Assembly: GCA_014804975.1 (NCBI GenBank)
Contig: JAAUYT010000015.1
Span: 1 to 51,889, forward strand
Origin: Clostridia bacterium
Lineage (GTDB): Bacteria; Bacillota; Clostridia; Christensenellales; Borkfalkiaceae
Direction of reading: 5' to 3'
Length of the DNA: 51,889 nucleotides
Shown: positions 33,851 through 41,749 of the stretch, in pieces
How the letters are laid out: every line of letters starts with the position of its first letter
Numbering within the stretch: position 1 is the stretch's first letter
Program-made: the position numbers and the translations under genes
The notes under the pieces: model-generated
Databases searched by the model: none
What the model was told of the DNA's origin: nothing
The model's input: the letters and a program-made list of their open reading frames with translations, nothing else

Positions 33851-34922
33851 TCTCTTTCGCCTTTTTGTAATATGCGCCCCGCTCTTCGCTACTAAGTGCG
33901 TGCACGTCCTTGCCGTCCGCAAGCACGAGCTTTTCCCACTCGGTGTAAAGCCTTGCTTCCTCTTTCACCTTATCCAGAAGCGCCTGTTCGCTATCGATTC
34001 CCGCCGCATACGCGATTTGCGCAAGCTCCATTAAAACATCGCCGAATGCCGCCGCAATCGCCTCTTTATCGCCCGATTTCACCGCTTCGCTTAATTTCGA
34101 TTCGCGGTCCGCCGAAGGAGCAAAAGTCCAGCCCCCCTTTGCCATGCGCTTGACGATCTTCTGCGCACGCAAAAGCGCGGGAAAGCATTCGGGCACGTCG
34201 TTCACCGCGTCGGAGAAGGTCGTCTGATGCTTCTCGGTCATCTTGTTCTTGTCCCACACGGAGAGCGCGCCGTCCGCGCCCTTCGCGCTGTCGCCGCCGA
34301 ACACGTGCGTGTGCCGCGTGACGAGTTTTTTGCAAACCCCGCTCACCATGTCGCCCGCGTTGAACCTTCCCCGTTCCTCTTCGATGAGCGCGTGGAACAC
34401 CGCCTGCATGAGAACGTCGCCCGTCTCCTCGCACATCTTTTCGGGATCGTCCAAGTCGATTGCGTCTACGAGCTCGTACGCTTCCTCGATCATGTTGATG
34501 CGAATGCTCTTATGCGTTTGCACCTTGTCCCACGGGCAGCCGTCGGGCGCGCGCAGACGCTTTAATATGTAGAGAAAGTCCTGAAAGGTGAACTTCTCCT
34601 TTTTGACGAGCTCTTCGTCCGAAAGCGTTTTATAGGCGCAGCAGTCTATCGTATAAACGCCCTGCTCCCGCATAAGCGCGCAAGCCGTGTTATCGTCGAA
34701 CACGCTCCCGCCCACGCAGTAGCAGGCCGCACTTTTTTGCGCCTCTTTTAAAAGCTCTTCCGCGGAAGGAGCGCACTCTTCGAATTTGATTTTCTCCTCT
34801 TTAAAATCGGCAAGCGCCGCGCCGCCGTTTTTGACGAAAACCTTATCCGCATTTTTGAGTGCTTTGAGTGCGGAGAGCGTTAAATCTCCCCTTTCGTTCC
34901 CGAGACCGATGATTGTAAGCAT
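33834..34922 (-). CDS. YabN-type MazG protein with shortened methylase-like N-terminus
   Basis: The 362-residue protein has a MazG pyrophosphohydrolase pair in the C-terminal two thirds: PDGCPWDKVQTHKS then EEAYELVDAIDLDDPEKMCEETGDVL with the metal-binding EExxE and ExxD. The N-terminal 110 residues begin MLTIIGLGNERGDLTLSALKALKNADKVFV, the start of a tetrapyrrole-methylase domain as in Bacillus YabN. That domain is normally about 220 residues, so roughly half is missing. MazG enzymes hydrolyse NTPs or aberrant nucleotides. Synteny with spoVT and yabM supports the YabN identity. Confidence 0.92.
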   Translation of the reverse strand: MLTIIGLGNERGDLTLSALKALKNADKVFVKNGGAALADFKEEKIKFEECAPSAEELLKEAQKSAACYCVGGSVFDDNTACALMREQGVYTIDCCAYKTLSDEELVKKEKFTFQDFLYILKRLRAPDGCPWDKVQTHKSIRINMIEEAYELVDAIDLDDPEKMCEETGDVLMQAVFHALIEEERGRFNAGDMVSGVCKKLVTRHTHVFGGDSAKGADGALSVWDKNKMTEKHQTTFSDAVNDVPECFPALLRAQKIVKRMAKGGWTFAPSADRESKLSEAVKSGDKEAIAAAFGDVLMELAQIAYAAGIDSEQALLDKVKEEARLYTEWEKLVLADGKDVHALSSEERGAYYKKAKENVSQN

Positions 34923-34928
34923 TTTCCT

Positions 34929-36266
34929 TTACGCCTCTTCTTTTGATTTTAATGCCGCCACAAGCTTGGGCTTCCTTAACTTTCCTCTCCAAGTATAAAC
35001 CGAATCGAGGAAAAAAGCAACTAAATAGCAGGCGTTCGAGGCAATCGCGGCGCCCACGACGGAGAGCGCGGGATTGGATACGAGAATACATTGCAGAACA
35101 AGCTTTACGATGACCGCAACGAGCATTCCCCGCGCGGCGTACTTTGCCCGCCCCATACCCGTAAGGCAGGCGGCAAGCGTGTTGACGGCGGCAAGCGACA
35201 CGGCGGACACGGACGACAATCTTACGAGCGCGACGACGGTTTTCAAATCGCTTTCGGAAAGGCTTGCATACAAGAGCCGCACGACGGGCGAGGCGCACGC
35301 GAATAAAAACACGGCGCAGGGAATGGAGATCGCAAAGGTAAAGAGCAGCGCGAGCGCGGCGTTCTTTCTTGCGCCCTCGCTGTCCCCGCGCGAAGCGCTC
35401 GAAGAGACGAGCGGGATCGCCGCGGCAACGAACCCGCCCGCAAGCGTGGCGGGCAGATCGATCAAAGACATGACTCCGCCCGAATACAGTCCGTAGAGAG
35501 ACACGGCACGCCTCGTGTAACGCGCCATCAGCCGCACGATCACGATACTGTCGAGGGTGCGCGAGAGGGGCAGGAGCGCGGCGGCAGCCATGACGGGGAG
35601 CACCGCACTGAAAAGCGAATAGCCGTTGATTTTGCGGAGCGACTTTATCCGCCGTTCCCCCTTATAGCGGTTAGCAAGATAAATGAGCGCACCGAGCTCC
35701 GAAAGGCTTACCCCTAAGAGCGCAAGCATAGCACCCCGCACGGGATCGCCCGCAATACGCGCCGCAAAGAAGCCGAAGCCCGCCTTGATCGCCTGTTCGA
35801 CGACTTCCGAAAAGGCGGTGGGCACCATGTCGTTTTTGCCCTGAAAATAGCCCCTTAAAACGGAGACGAGCGCGACCAGAAAAACGGAGGGCGCAAGCGC
35901 AAGATAGCAGACGGTCAGATTTCTGTCCCCCTGCAAGCCGCTCATGAATGCGGCAACGGCGCACATCAAAAGAGCGCCGAAAAGTCCGATGAGCGCAAAG
36001 AGGCGGAGCGCCGTTTTCATATACCCCGTCGTTTCCCGCCCGCGCGCGTACTCCGCCGAAACGACGCGCGAAAGCGCCGACGGTATTCCCGCCGACGAGA
36101 AGGTCAGAAAAAGAAGAAAGAGCGGATACGCCATTTGATAGAGCCCTATGCCGTAGCCGCCCAGAATTCCCGTGAGCGAAATGCGGTAGAACGCTCCAAT
36201 CGCCTTTGCGACGAGAAACCCCGCCGTCATTACCGCCGCGCTTTTGATGAATTTCGCGTGCTTCAT
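34929..36266 (-). CDS. YabM-like polysaccharide/lipid flippase (MOP superfamily)
   Basis: The 445-residue protein has about 12-14 membrane helices and an N-terminal KSAAVMTAGFLVAKAIGAFYRI segment typical of the SpoVB/MurJ-like branch of the MOP superfamily. The RGYFQGKNDMVPTAFSEVVEQ motif matches YabM and SpoVB. It likely flips lipid-linked glycans across the membrane, perhaps spore or wall precursors. The start is ATG 36266; a GTG at 36284 overlaps the Shine-Dalgarno-like GGGGAAA and is less likely. It lies between spoVT and yabN, as in Bacillus. Confidence 0.9.
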   Translation of the reverse strand: MKHAKFIKSAAVMTAGFLVAKAIGAFYRISLTGILGGYGIGLYQMAYPLFLLFLTFSSAGIPSALSRVVSAEYARGRETTGYMKTALRLFALIGLFGALLMCAVAAFMSGLQGDRNLTVCYLALAPSVFLVALVSVLRGYFQGKNDMVPTAFSEVVEQAIKAGFGFFAARIAGDPVRGAMLALLGVSLSELGALIYLANRYKGERRIKSLRKINGYSLFSAVLPVMAAAALLPLSRTLDSIVIVRLMARYTRRAVSLYGLYSGGVMSLIDLPATLAGGFVAAAIPLVSSSASRGDSEGARKNAALALLFTFAISIPCAVFLFACASPVVRLLYASLSESDLKTVVALVRLSSVSAVSLAAVNTLAACLTGMGRAKYAARGMLVAVIVKLVLQCILVSNPALSVVGAAIASNACYLVAFFLDSVYTWRGKLRKPKLVAALKSKEEA

Positions 36267-36304
36267 ATATGTAAGTTTCCCCACAAAAGGGTGGGGACTT
36301 CATC

Positions 36305-36422
36305 CGCTTTCTATGAACGAGCAAGACAAGGAGCGCGAGGAAAACCCAAAGGAGCTTACTAAACGGTAAGTAACTGAGGGTTGCCGCAGCGCGACAAAGT
36401 ATTGCGAAGTTCAGAGGAAGCG
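36305..36422 (+). repeat. structured 118-bp repeat, copy 2
   Basis: This is a homologue of the elements at 8984 and 46116. The terminal arms 36305-36318 and 36409-36422 pair with an A-U to G-C swap relative to copy 1 (TGAAC with GTTCA). The inner stem is GCGC/GCGC (36333-36336 with 36389-36392). The hairpin is GCTTAC/GTAAGT, again with a compensatory change. It ends 5 bp from the spoVT stop codon. Confidence 0.87.
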
Positions 36423-36427
36423 GAAAC

Positions 36428-36973
36428 TTACTCGAATTGGTTTGCTAAAATGTCGGCAGTAAGTCTAGCCAATTTAACCGCCGAAGCCTCCATCTCCGCG
36501 CCCTCTTCCCGCGAAAGAAGAATGACCGTGCCGAGGCAGTCGCCGTTGGCTACGACGGGCACGATGATTTCCGCAGTGTATTCGCCCTCCCCGCCGGACA
36601 CGGGGTCGTACACGACGCCCCCTTCCGCCTTGTTGGCAAGATAGCTTCTGCGCGAATTCATGATTTCCGTCACCTTTTCCGAAACGGTCTTACCCACGAG
36701 ATCGCGCTTGTTCGTGCCGTATGCGCTGAGTACCGTGTCGGTATCGGTGATTGCGGCAAGGTATCCGCTCTGTTCGTTCAGGGACTTTGCCGTCCCCTCC
36801 GAAAAACGCCCGATAGAGGCGATCGGCGAATACTTTTTGAGCATGAGCTCGTCGCGGTCAGTAAAGAGTTCCAAGGGGTCGCCCTCGCGGATACGAAGCG
36901 TGCGGCGTATCTCTTTGGGAATAACCACCCTGCCGAGCTCGTCGATCCGTCTTACGATTCCCGTTGCTTTCAT
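36428..36973 (-). CDS. spoVT: SpoVT-like transcriptional regulator (AbrB and GAF domains)
   Basis: The 181-residue protein has an N-terminal AbrB swapped-hairpin DNA-binding domain (MKATGIVRRIDELGRVVIPKEIRRTLRIREGDPLELFTD) and a C-terminal GAF-like domain (about residues 55-180). In Bacillus SpoVT acts late in sporulation in the forespore. ATG 36973 has GGAGG upstream and matches the family start. It heads the spoVT-yabM-yabN-dus gene set, with a repeat copy inserted right after it. Confidence 0.96.
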   Translation of the reverse strand: MKATGIVRRIDELGRVVIPKEIRRTLRIREGDPLELFTDRDELMLKKYSPIASIGRFSEGTAKSLNEQSGYLAAITDTDTVLSAYGTNKRDLVGKTVSEKVTEIMNSRRSYLANKAEGGVVYDPVSGGEGEYTAEIIVPVVANGDCLGTVILLSREEGAEMEASAVKLARLTADILANQFE

Positions 36974-37102
36974 ATAATAAAACCTCCGTATACCGTCATT
37001 ATGCGGAGGCTTGGAATATTTATACATAAATACTTTTTTATAGCCAAATTGCGGCCCCTTTTTTCACACATTTTCACGGTCACCCTGTCCCTCCTTTTGG
37101 TC

Positions 37103-37153
37103 ATTCTGAGCTCTGTCCTGCGCGCCTTCGGCGCGCAGGACAGAGCTCAGAAT
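37103..37153. repeat. long perfect palindrome
   Basis: A 23-24 bp perfect stem starts ATTCTGAGCTCTGTCCTGCG and closes on a TTC loop. It has no adjacent T run, so it is not an ordinary terminator. Similar hairpins occur as dispersed repeats in bacterial genomes. Confidence 0.8.
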
Positions 37154-37164
37154 CCCATTGGTTC

Positions 37165-37251
37165 CGTCATTGCGAGGAGCGGAGCGACGCGGCAATCTAG
37201 TTAATGAACAACGATAACGTCTGGATTGCTTCGCATTCGCTCGCAATGACG
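37165..37251. mobile_element. MITE-like inverted-repeat element
   Basis: Terminal inverted repeats CGTCATTGCGAG (37165-37176) and CTCGCAATGACG (37240-37251) bound an 87-bp non-coding unit, with further internal complementarity (GGCAATCTAG region against CTGGATTGC). Sequences with these ends are common dispersed repeats in many unrelated bacteria. Confidence 0.75.
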
Positions 37252-37292
37252 AAATGAAAAATGCGCACCTTTGAATGACAATTGGGGAAGCC

Positions 37293-37565
37293 TTATTCTT
37301 CTCCTAACGAATCCGTCATGAGCCGAACGGCGTTTTTAAAGCCCGCTTTATAATAATCACATAGTTCAATGCAGACCGCATCTTCATTTGCTTCTCTGAA
37401 TTTCTCAAACGCTTCTTTCGCTTCTGCGTTTTCTTTGAGGAGCTCCGTTAAATTTTTTGCAAAGCGTTCCGCTCTGTCCGCCTTCTTGGTATATTGCTTG
37501 CTTATTTTTACGTTTGCCTGTCCGCCAAAATCTCCGTAATATAATTCTTCGATTGCCGATTCCAT
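37293..37565 (-). CDS. DUF6809-like small helical protein, module 2
   Basis: The 90-residue protein starts at ATG 37565 (MESAIEELYYGDFGG), preceded by GGGAGGA; the longer frame would include promoter sequence. It is a paralogue of the protein at 27822, with the same SAIEE start, a central acidic helix and a DYYKAGFKNAVRLMTDSLGEE end. Its function is unknown. It is divergent from an HTH gene and its promoter is overlaid by a long operator palindrome. Confidence 0.78.
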   Translation of the reverse strand: MESAIEELYYGDFGGQANVKISKQYTKKADRAERFAKNLTELLKENAEAKEAFEKFREANEDAVCIELCDYYKAGFKNAVRLMTDSLGEE

Positions 37566-37574
37566 TTTTATCCT

Positions 37575-37647
37575 CCCACTATTATGGGTATATAATACAC
37601 CCATAATAGTGGGAAGTCAAGCATTTTACCCACTTTTGTGGTAAAAT
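37575..37647. promoter_or_regulatory. divergent promoters and operators of module 2
   Basis: Minus strand: TTGACT (37615-37620) and TATTAT (37592-37597), 17 bp apart, drive the DUF6809-like gene. A 15-bp perfect inverted repeat (CCCACTATTATGGGT at 37575-37589 and its complement at 37599-37613) fills the spacer and the start point. A third related site, CCCACTTTTGTGG (37629-37641), abuts the TAAAAT -10 (37642-37647) of the HTH gene, which has an extended TGG. Confidence 0.75.
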
Positions 37648-37653
37648 TTAGTT

Positions 37654-37857
37654 ATGGAAAAATTTACGAAAAGATTAAAAGAATTGCGTTTAGAAAAAGG
37701 CTTGTCTCAAATACAGCTTGCAAAAGAAACAGGACTTGGGAAAAGCGCTATTGGCGTATGGGAATTGGGACAAAGAGTCCCAAGCGCATTAGCAATAATT
37801 ACCCTTGCGAAATACTTTGGCGTAACGGCAGACTATCTGCTTGGAATGAGTGATTAA
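37654..37857 (+). CDS. Xre-type HTH regulator of module 2
   Basis: The 67-residue Cro/CI-type HTH protein contains LKELRLEKGLSQIQLAKETGLGKSAIGVWELGQRVP and ITLAKYFGVTADYLLG. It is a close relative of the regulator at 27521, differing in recognition-helix positions (GKSAIGV against GAGAIGF), which fits its different operator. The -10 box ends 6 bases before the ATG and there is no ribosome binding site, so the mRNA is probably leaderless. Confidence 0.88.
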   Translation: MEKFTKRLKELRLEKGLSQIQLAKETGLGKSAIGVWELGQRVPSALAIITLAKYFGVTADYLLGMSD

Positions 37858-37860
37858 AAA

Positions 37861-37896
37861 TAGCCCCCGAAGGGAAATCCTTCGGGGGCTATTTTT
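37861..37896 (+). terminator. terminator of the module 2 HTH gene
   Basis: TAGCCCCCGAAGG and its complement around GAAAT, followed by TTTTT, directly after the stop codon. Confidence 0.92.
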
Positions 37897-37901
37897 AATT
37901 A

Positions 37902-38046
37902 TAGCCTTCCCCTACCGCAAAGCGTTAGGGGAAGGTGGCGCGCCGTTCCGTTAGGACGGCGTGACGGATGAGGATTAGATTGTTATTTCTTTGCCTCATC
38001 CGTCCGCACTGCGGACACCTTCCCCTATCTCAATAGGGGAAGGCTA
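37902..38046. mobile_element. 145-bp MITE-like repeat
   Basis: Terminal inverted repeats TAGCCTTCCCCTA (37902-37914) and TAGGGGAAGGCTA (38034-38046) bound a non-coding unit. Inside is a second symmetrical pair built on GACGGATGAGG and CCTCATCCGTC. Repeats pairing CCTTCCCC with CCTCATCCG are frequent in gut Clostridia genomes. Confidence 0.8.
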
Positions 38047-38061
38047 TCTTGCAGTTACTTT

Positions 38062-39339
38062 TTATTTTCGCAATCCTTTGGGCAAGTGATTTTTTAAAGT
38101 TCCGTTCACCGCCTTTGCAAACCCTAACGGGTATTTATCAAAGCCGACCACGCACCAACCGTTTGCGATATCCTTTGAAAGCGTTTCGCCCGATAAGTAG
38201 CGTTCGCACTCTTCGGGAGTGAGCGCAACGAACTTCTTTACTTCTTCCCGCTTTACGCTCATTGCAAGCGCGTGTGCGGGCTTAAAAATCTTGCCGTCGA
38301 ACTCGCCAAGCTCCACGCCGAGCCGTAGCGTGCGCACCCCAAGCGCGGGCATACCCGCGGGCACGAGATACATTCTTCCGTCGTCAAGCGTCGTCACTTC
38401 TCCCTTGGGCGTTTCCGCAAAGAAGTCCTTTGCAAATTCCGCAAACGCTTTATTCGCCGTAGCGTTGCGCTTAATAGGATAGGGCTTTGCGTTCCGCGTT
38501 CCGCCTTCGGTTTTTTTAAGCCGTGCACAGTAATGCCCTTCGCCCTTGACCTCGTGCGGATACAGCTTGTGCTCCTCTTCCAAAACGAATTCGGGGTGGC
38601 GCTCCAAGAATGCGCGCACCTGCTTTTCGTCCTCTTCCTCGGCAAAGGTGCAGGTAGAATACACGATACAGCCGCCGCCCGCAACCGTCAATGCGGCGCA
38701 GTCTAAAATTTCCTTCTGCCGTGCGGCGCAGAGGGCAACGTTGTTCTCGCTCCAATGCGGGATCGCCTCTGGCTCCTTTTTGAACATACCCTCGCCCGAA
38801 CAGGGCGCGTCAACGAGTACCAAATCGAAATAGCAAGGAAGCTTTTCGGCAAGCTGAGAGGGCGACGCGTTCGTGACGGCGCAGTTCTTCACACCCATGC
38901 GCTCCGCGTTCTGCGATAAAATCTTCGCGCGTCCCGCGTCGATTTCGTTGGAAATCAAAACGCCGTTCCCCTTCATTTGCGCGGCAACCTGCGTAGTCTT
39001 TCCGCCGGGGGCGGCGCACAAGTCGAGCACGCGTTCCTTACTTACGGGCGCGGTCAGCTTGCCCACGCACATCGCCGAAGGCTCCTGACAGTAGTAGAGC
39101 CCCGCGAAGTGCTCGGGATAAGAGCCCGCCCTTTCCTCTTCGATATAAAAGCCGTTCTCTTCCCACGGGACGGGGGAAAGCGCAAAGGGCGCGTTCTTTA
39201 AAAATTCTTCGCGGGAAATTTTGAGCGTGTTCACGCGCAGCGCCTTATGGGGCGGTTTCTCGTAAGAAGCCAAAAAGGCGGGGTATTCCTTGCCCAGCCT
39301 TTCTTGCATTCTATTCAAAAATTTTTCGGGAAGATTCAT
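38062..39339 (-). CDS. RsmF-type rRNA (cytosine-C5) methyltransferase
   Basis: The 425-residue protein has the Nol1/Nop2/Sun fold. The SAM-binding motif is LDLCAAPGGKTTQVAA (near residue 106), motif IV is DAPCSGEGMF and motif VI is STCTFAEEEDE. The last two supply the paired cysteines used in m5C formation. The C-terminal 120 residues fit the RsmF-type extension and PUA-like domain (to LPKGLRK). It methylates a cytosine in rRNA; the exact position is not readable. Its start overlaps the exonuclease stop by four bases. Confidence 0.92.
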   Translation of the reverse strand: MNLPEKFLNRMQERLGKEYPAFLASYEKPPHKALRVNTLKISREEFLKNAPFALSPVPWEENGFYIEEERAGSYPEHFAGLYYCQEPSAMCVGKLTAPVSKERVLDLCAAPGGKTTQVAAQMKGNGVLISNEIDAGRAKILSQNAERMGVKNCAVTNASPSQLAEKLPCYFDLVLVDAPCSGEGMFKKEPEAIPHWSENNVALCAARQKEILDCAALTVAGGGCIVYSTCTFAEEEDEKQVRAFLERHPEFVLEEEHKLYPHEVKGEGHYCARLKKTEGGTRNAKPYPIKRNATANKAFAEFAKDFFAETPKGEVTTLDDGRMYLVPAGMPALGVRTLRLGVELGEFDGKIFKPAHALAMSVKREEVKKFVALTPEECERYLSGETLSKDIANGWCVVGFDKYPLGFAKAVNGTLKNHLPKGLRK

Positions 39340-40304
39340 AACTGCTCCAAACCGTTCTCCAAGCCAACGGCGATCTCGTCGAGCGGAACGAACTTCGCGC
39401 CGTTCTCCACGGCGTTGAGGTAGCGCTTGCCGCCCTCTTCCTCCGCAACGTAGATATCGCAGTCCTGCGGACGGGAAGTGTATCTACCGCCCGAAGCGAA
39501 CACCGCGCCCGCAAGCTCCACGGAGAAGGGAACGTTATTCTCGATTTCTTTCGAAAAGCAGAACCGCTTGCCTGCGTTCACGCCCTCCCGCTTTTTGCGG
39601 TAGTTGTGCTTGTTCACGAAATTGAAAAAGGTCTCCCGCGCCGCGGCGCGTTTTTTGTGCTCCTCGTCCCGCTTCTTATAGTAAGCGCGAAGCCCCTCCG
39701 AATCGGGCTGAGAAATTTTGTACGAGGAAATTTTTCCGGGGCGCATTTTATAGCGTTCGCAAAGTCCCTTGATATCCGTGCCCTCGCGCTTGCACAATGC
39801 TTCGCACACGCGCATGGTGGCGTAAGCGTCGTCGGCGGCGCGGTGCGGCACGAACTCCACGCCGAGCTGTTCCGCCATTGCACCCAGCCCGCACTGCCGC
39901 GTATAGTCGCCTTCGGTATTCATATAGAAGAACTGCGTGTCGTGATAGCAGAAACGGAAGGACGGCAGCTTATAACGCTTGGTCTCCAAATTGAGATAGT
40001 TCACGTCGTTGTGCGTGGCGTGTCCCAAAACGATTGCCTCGGGATCCTCTAAAAGCGCCTTGATTTTTCCGTAGACCGCGGGAAAGACGGGGCAAGACTT
40101 GAACTTGTCGTACTCGTATGGAAGTTCAAGTCCGTCGCTCCCCTTCCGATCGGTCAAATGGAACTTGCCCTTGGGATTGATAAGAATATCTTCCTTAGCA
40201 AGAACGTTATAATTCTCGTCCGTAACCGTGTAGCCGAACGCGCATATCTTCGCCGTGTACTTATACACACAGGCGCACTCTATGTCGAAAAAAACGTACT
40301 TCAT
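39336..40304 (-). CDS. DEDDh 3'-5' exonuclease with BRCT-like C-terminus
   Basis: The 322-residue protein has an N-terminal DnaQ-like exonuclease domain (residues 1-180): FFDIECA (Asp and Glu), GHATHNDVNYL (Asp), HRAADDAYAT (His and Asp). A basic linker follows, then a C-terminal region (about 240-322) beginning GKRFCFSKEIENN and containing GAVFASGGRYTSRPQDCDIYVA, which looks like a BRCT domain. It likely trims DNA or RNA 3' ends. It overlaps both neighbours by four bases (serS upstream, the methyltransferase downstream), so three genes form one coupled operon. Confidence 0.85.
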   Translation of the reverse strand: MKYVFFDIECACVYKYTAKICAFGYTVTDENYNVLAKEDILINPKGKFHLTDRKGSDGLELPYEYDKFKSCPVFPAVYGKIKALLEDPEAIVLGHATHNDVNYLNLETKRYKLPSFRFCYHDTQFFYMNTEGDYTRQCGLGAMAEQLGVEFVPHRAADDAYATMRVCEALCKREGTDIKGLCERYKMRPGKISSYKISQPDSEGLRAYYKKRDEEHKKRAAARETFFNFVNKHNYRKKREGVNAGKRFCFSKEIENNVPFSVELAGAVFASGGRYTSRPQDCDIYVAEEEGGKRYLNAVENGAKFVPLDEIAVGLENGLEQL

Positions 40305-41590
40305 GCGTTCTTGACTTCGATCTTCTCCTTTCCGCCCATGTAGGGACGGAGTACTTCGGGAATCTCGACGCTCCCGTCCGCCTGCAAGTGATTCTCGATA
40401 AACGCGATCAGCATACGCGGCGGAGCCACCACGGTGTTGTTGAGGGTGTGCGCAAACGCGTTGCCCTCTTTCGATTTATAGCGGATACCAAGGCGTCTTG
40501 CCTGCGCGTCGGTGAGGTTGGAGCACGACCCCACTTCGAAATATTTCTTTTGACGGGGAGACCACGCCTCCACGTCTACGCTTCTGAATTTTAAATCGGC
40601 AAGATCGCCCGAACAGCATTCGAGGGTTCTCACGGGAATACCCATGGATACGAAGAGTTCCACCGTATAATTCCACATTTTTTCGTACCACGCCGCGCTC
40701 TCTTCGGGCTTGCAGATGACGATCATCTCCTGCTTCTCGAATTGGTGAATGCGGTAGATGCCGCGCTCCTCGATGCCGTGCGCGCCCTTCTCCTTGCGGA
40801 AGCAGGGGGAATAACTCGTGAGCGTTAAGGGGAGCTTGCTCTCGTCAACGGTCTGTCCCATAAAGCGTCCGATCATGGAGTGCTCGCTCGTGCCGATAAG
40901 GTATAAATCTTCACCCTCGATCTTGTACATCATGCCGTCCATTTCCTCGAAGCTCATGACCCCCGTCACGACGGACGAACGGATCATATAGGGCGGAATG
41001 CAATAGGTGAAGCCCTTGTTTATCATAAAGTCGCGGGCGTAGGTGATGACCGCGGAATGCAGTCTTGCGATATCGCCCGTCAGATAATAGAAGCCCTGTC
41101 CGCTCGTGCGGCGCGCGCTGTCCACGTCGATACCGTCGAGCTTTTCGAGGATATCGAGGTGATAGGGAATTTCAAAATCGGGAACCTTGGGCTCTAAGTA
41201 GCGCTTGCGCTCTACGTTTTCGGAATCGTCCTTGCCGATGGGCGTATCGGGAGAAATGATATTGGGAATGCGCATCATCACGTCTTTTAAACGGGCGGCA
41301 ACCTCTTCCGATTCCTTTTCGACCTCTTCGAGGCGCTTCGCGTTGGCGTTTACCTTCGCTTTGACTTCTTCTGCCTCTTTGACTTTTTTCTCGCGCATCA
41401 AAAGCCCGATTTCCTTGCTGAGCGAATTGCGCGACGCGCGAAGATTATCCCCTTCCGTTTGAAGGGCGCGCTTCTTTTCGTCGAGCGCGATCGCTTCGTC
41501 CACGAGGGGAAGCTTTTTATCCTGAAACTTCTTTTTAATATTTTCGCGCACCTTGTCGGGATTCGCGCGTAAAAAAGCGATATCTATCAT
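40301..41590 (-). CDS. serS: seryl-tRNA synthetase
   Basis: The 429-residue class II synthetase charges tRNA-Ser. The N-terminal coiled-coil arm (about residues 28-105) binds the long variable arm of tRNA-Ser. Motif 2 is FRKEKGAHGIEERGIYRIHQF; motif 3 reads AFAHTLNNTVVAPPRMLIAFIENH, the NNT variant rather than NGSG, as in some other bacteria. Its promoter is at 41619. No T-box leader is visible, because only about 30 bases separate promoter and start. Confidence 0.98.
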   Translation of the reverse strand: MIDIAFLRANPDKVRENIKKKFQDKKLPLVDEAIALDEKKRALQTEGDNLRASRNSLSKEIGLLMREKKVKEAEEVKAKVNANAKRLEEVEKESEEVAARLKDVMMRIPNIISPDTPIGKDDSENVERKRYLEPKVPDFEIPYHLDILEKLDGIDVDSARRTSGQGFYYLTGDIARLHSAVITYARDFMINKGFTYCIPPYMIRSSVVTGVMSFEEMDGMMYKIEGEDLYLIGTSEHSMIGRFMGQTVDESKLPLTLTSYSPCFRKEKGAHGIEERGIYRIHQFEKQEMIVICKPEESAAWYEKMWNYTVELFVSMGIPVRTLECCSGDLADLKFRSVDVEAWSPRQKKYFEVGSCSNLTDAQARRLGIRYKSKEGNAFAHTLNNTVVAPPRMLIAFIENHLQADGSVEIPEVLRPYMGGKEKIEVKNA

Positions 41591-41618
41591 AATAACACTC
41601 CTTTTATTTCCGCCTACT

Positions 41619-41647
41619 ATTATACACCGTTTTCACTTTGAAAGCAA
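41619..41647 (-). promoter_or_regulatory. serS promoter
   Basis: Minus-strand TTGCTT (41642-41647) and TATAAT (41619-41624), 17 bp apart. Confidence 0.6.
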
Positions 41648-41689
41648 AGGTTTTAAACGCTCCTTTGCAAAAACAGACAAAGAAAAACT

Positions 41690-41717
41690 TTGACAAAACC
41701 GTATTATGTGGTATAAT
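41690..41717 (+). promoter_or_regulatory. P-type ATPase promoter
   Basis: TTGACA (41690-41695) and TATAAT (41712-41717), 16 bp apart. A 7-bp inverted repeat (GCAAAGG / CCTTTGC, 41644-41668) lies between this promoter and the divergent serS promoter. Confidence 0.75.
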
Positions 41718-41749
41718 AGGAATACATTTCATTTTTTGAAGAGGTTACT

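Noticed and set aside
37902-38046. CRISPR-like repeat array
   Set aside because: There are only paired inverted ends and no series of direct repeats with spacers; it is a MITE-like unit.
41591-41700. T-box riboswitch in front of serS
   Set aside because: The leader between the predicted promoter and the start codon is only about 30 bases, with no specifier or antiterminator stem.
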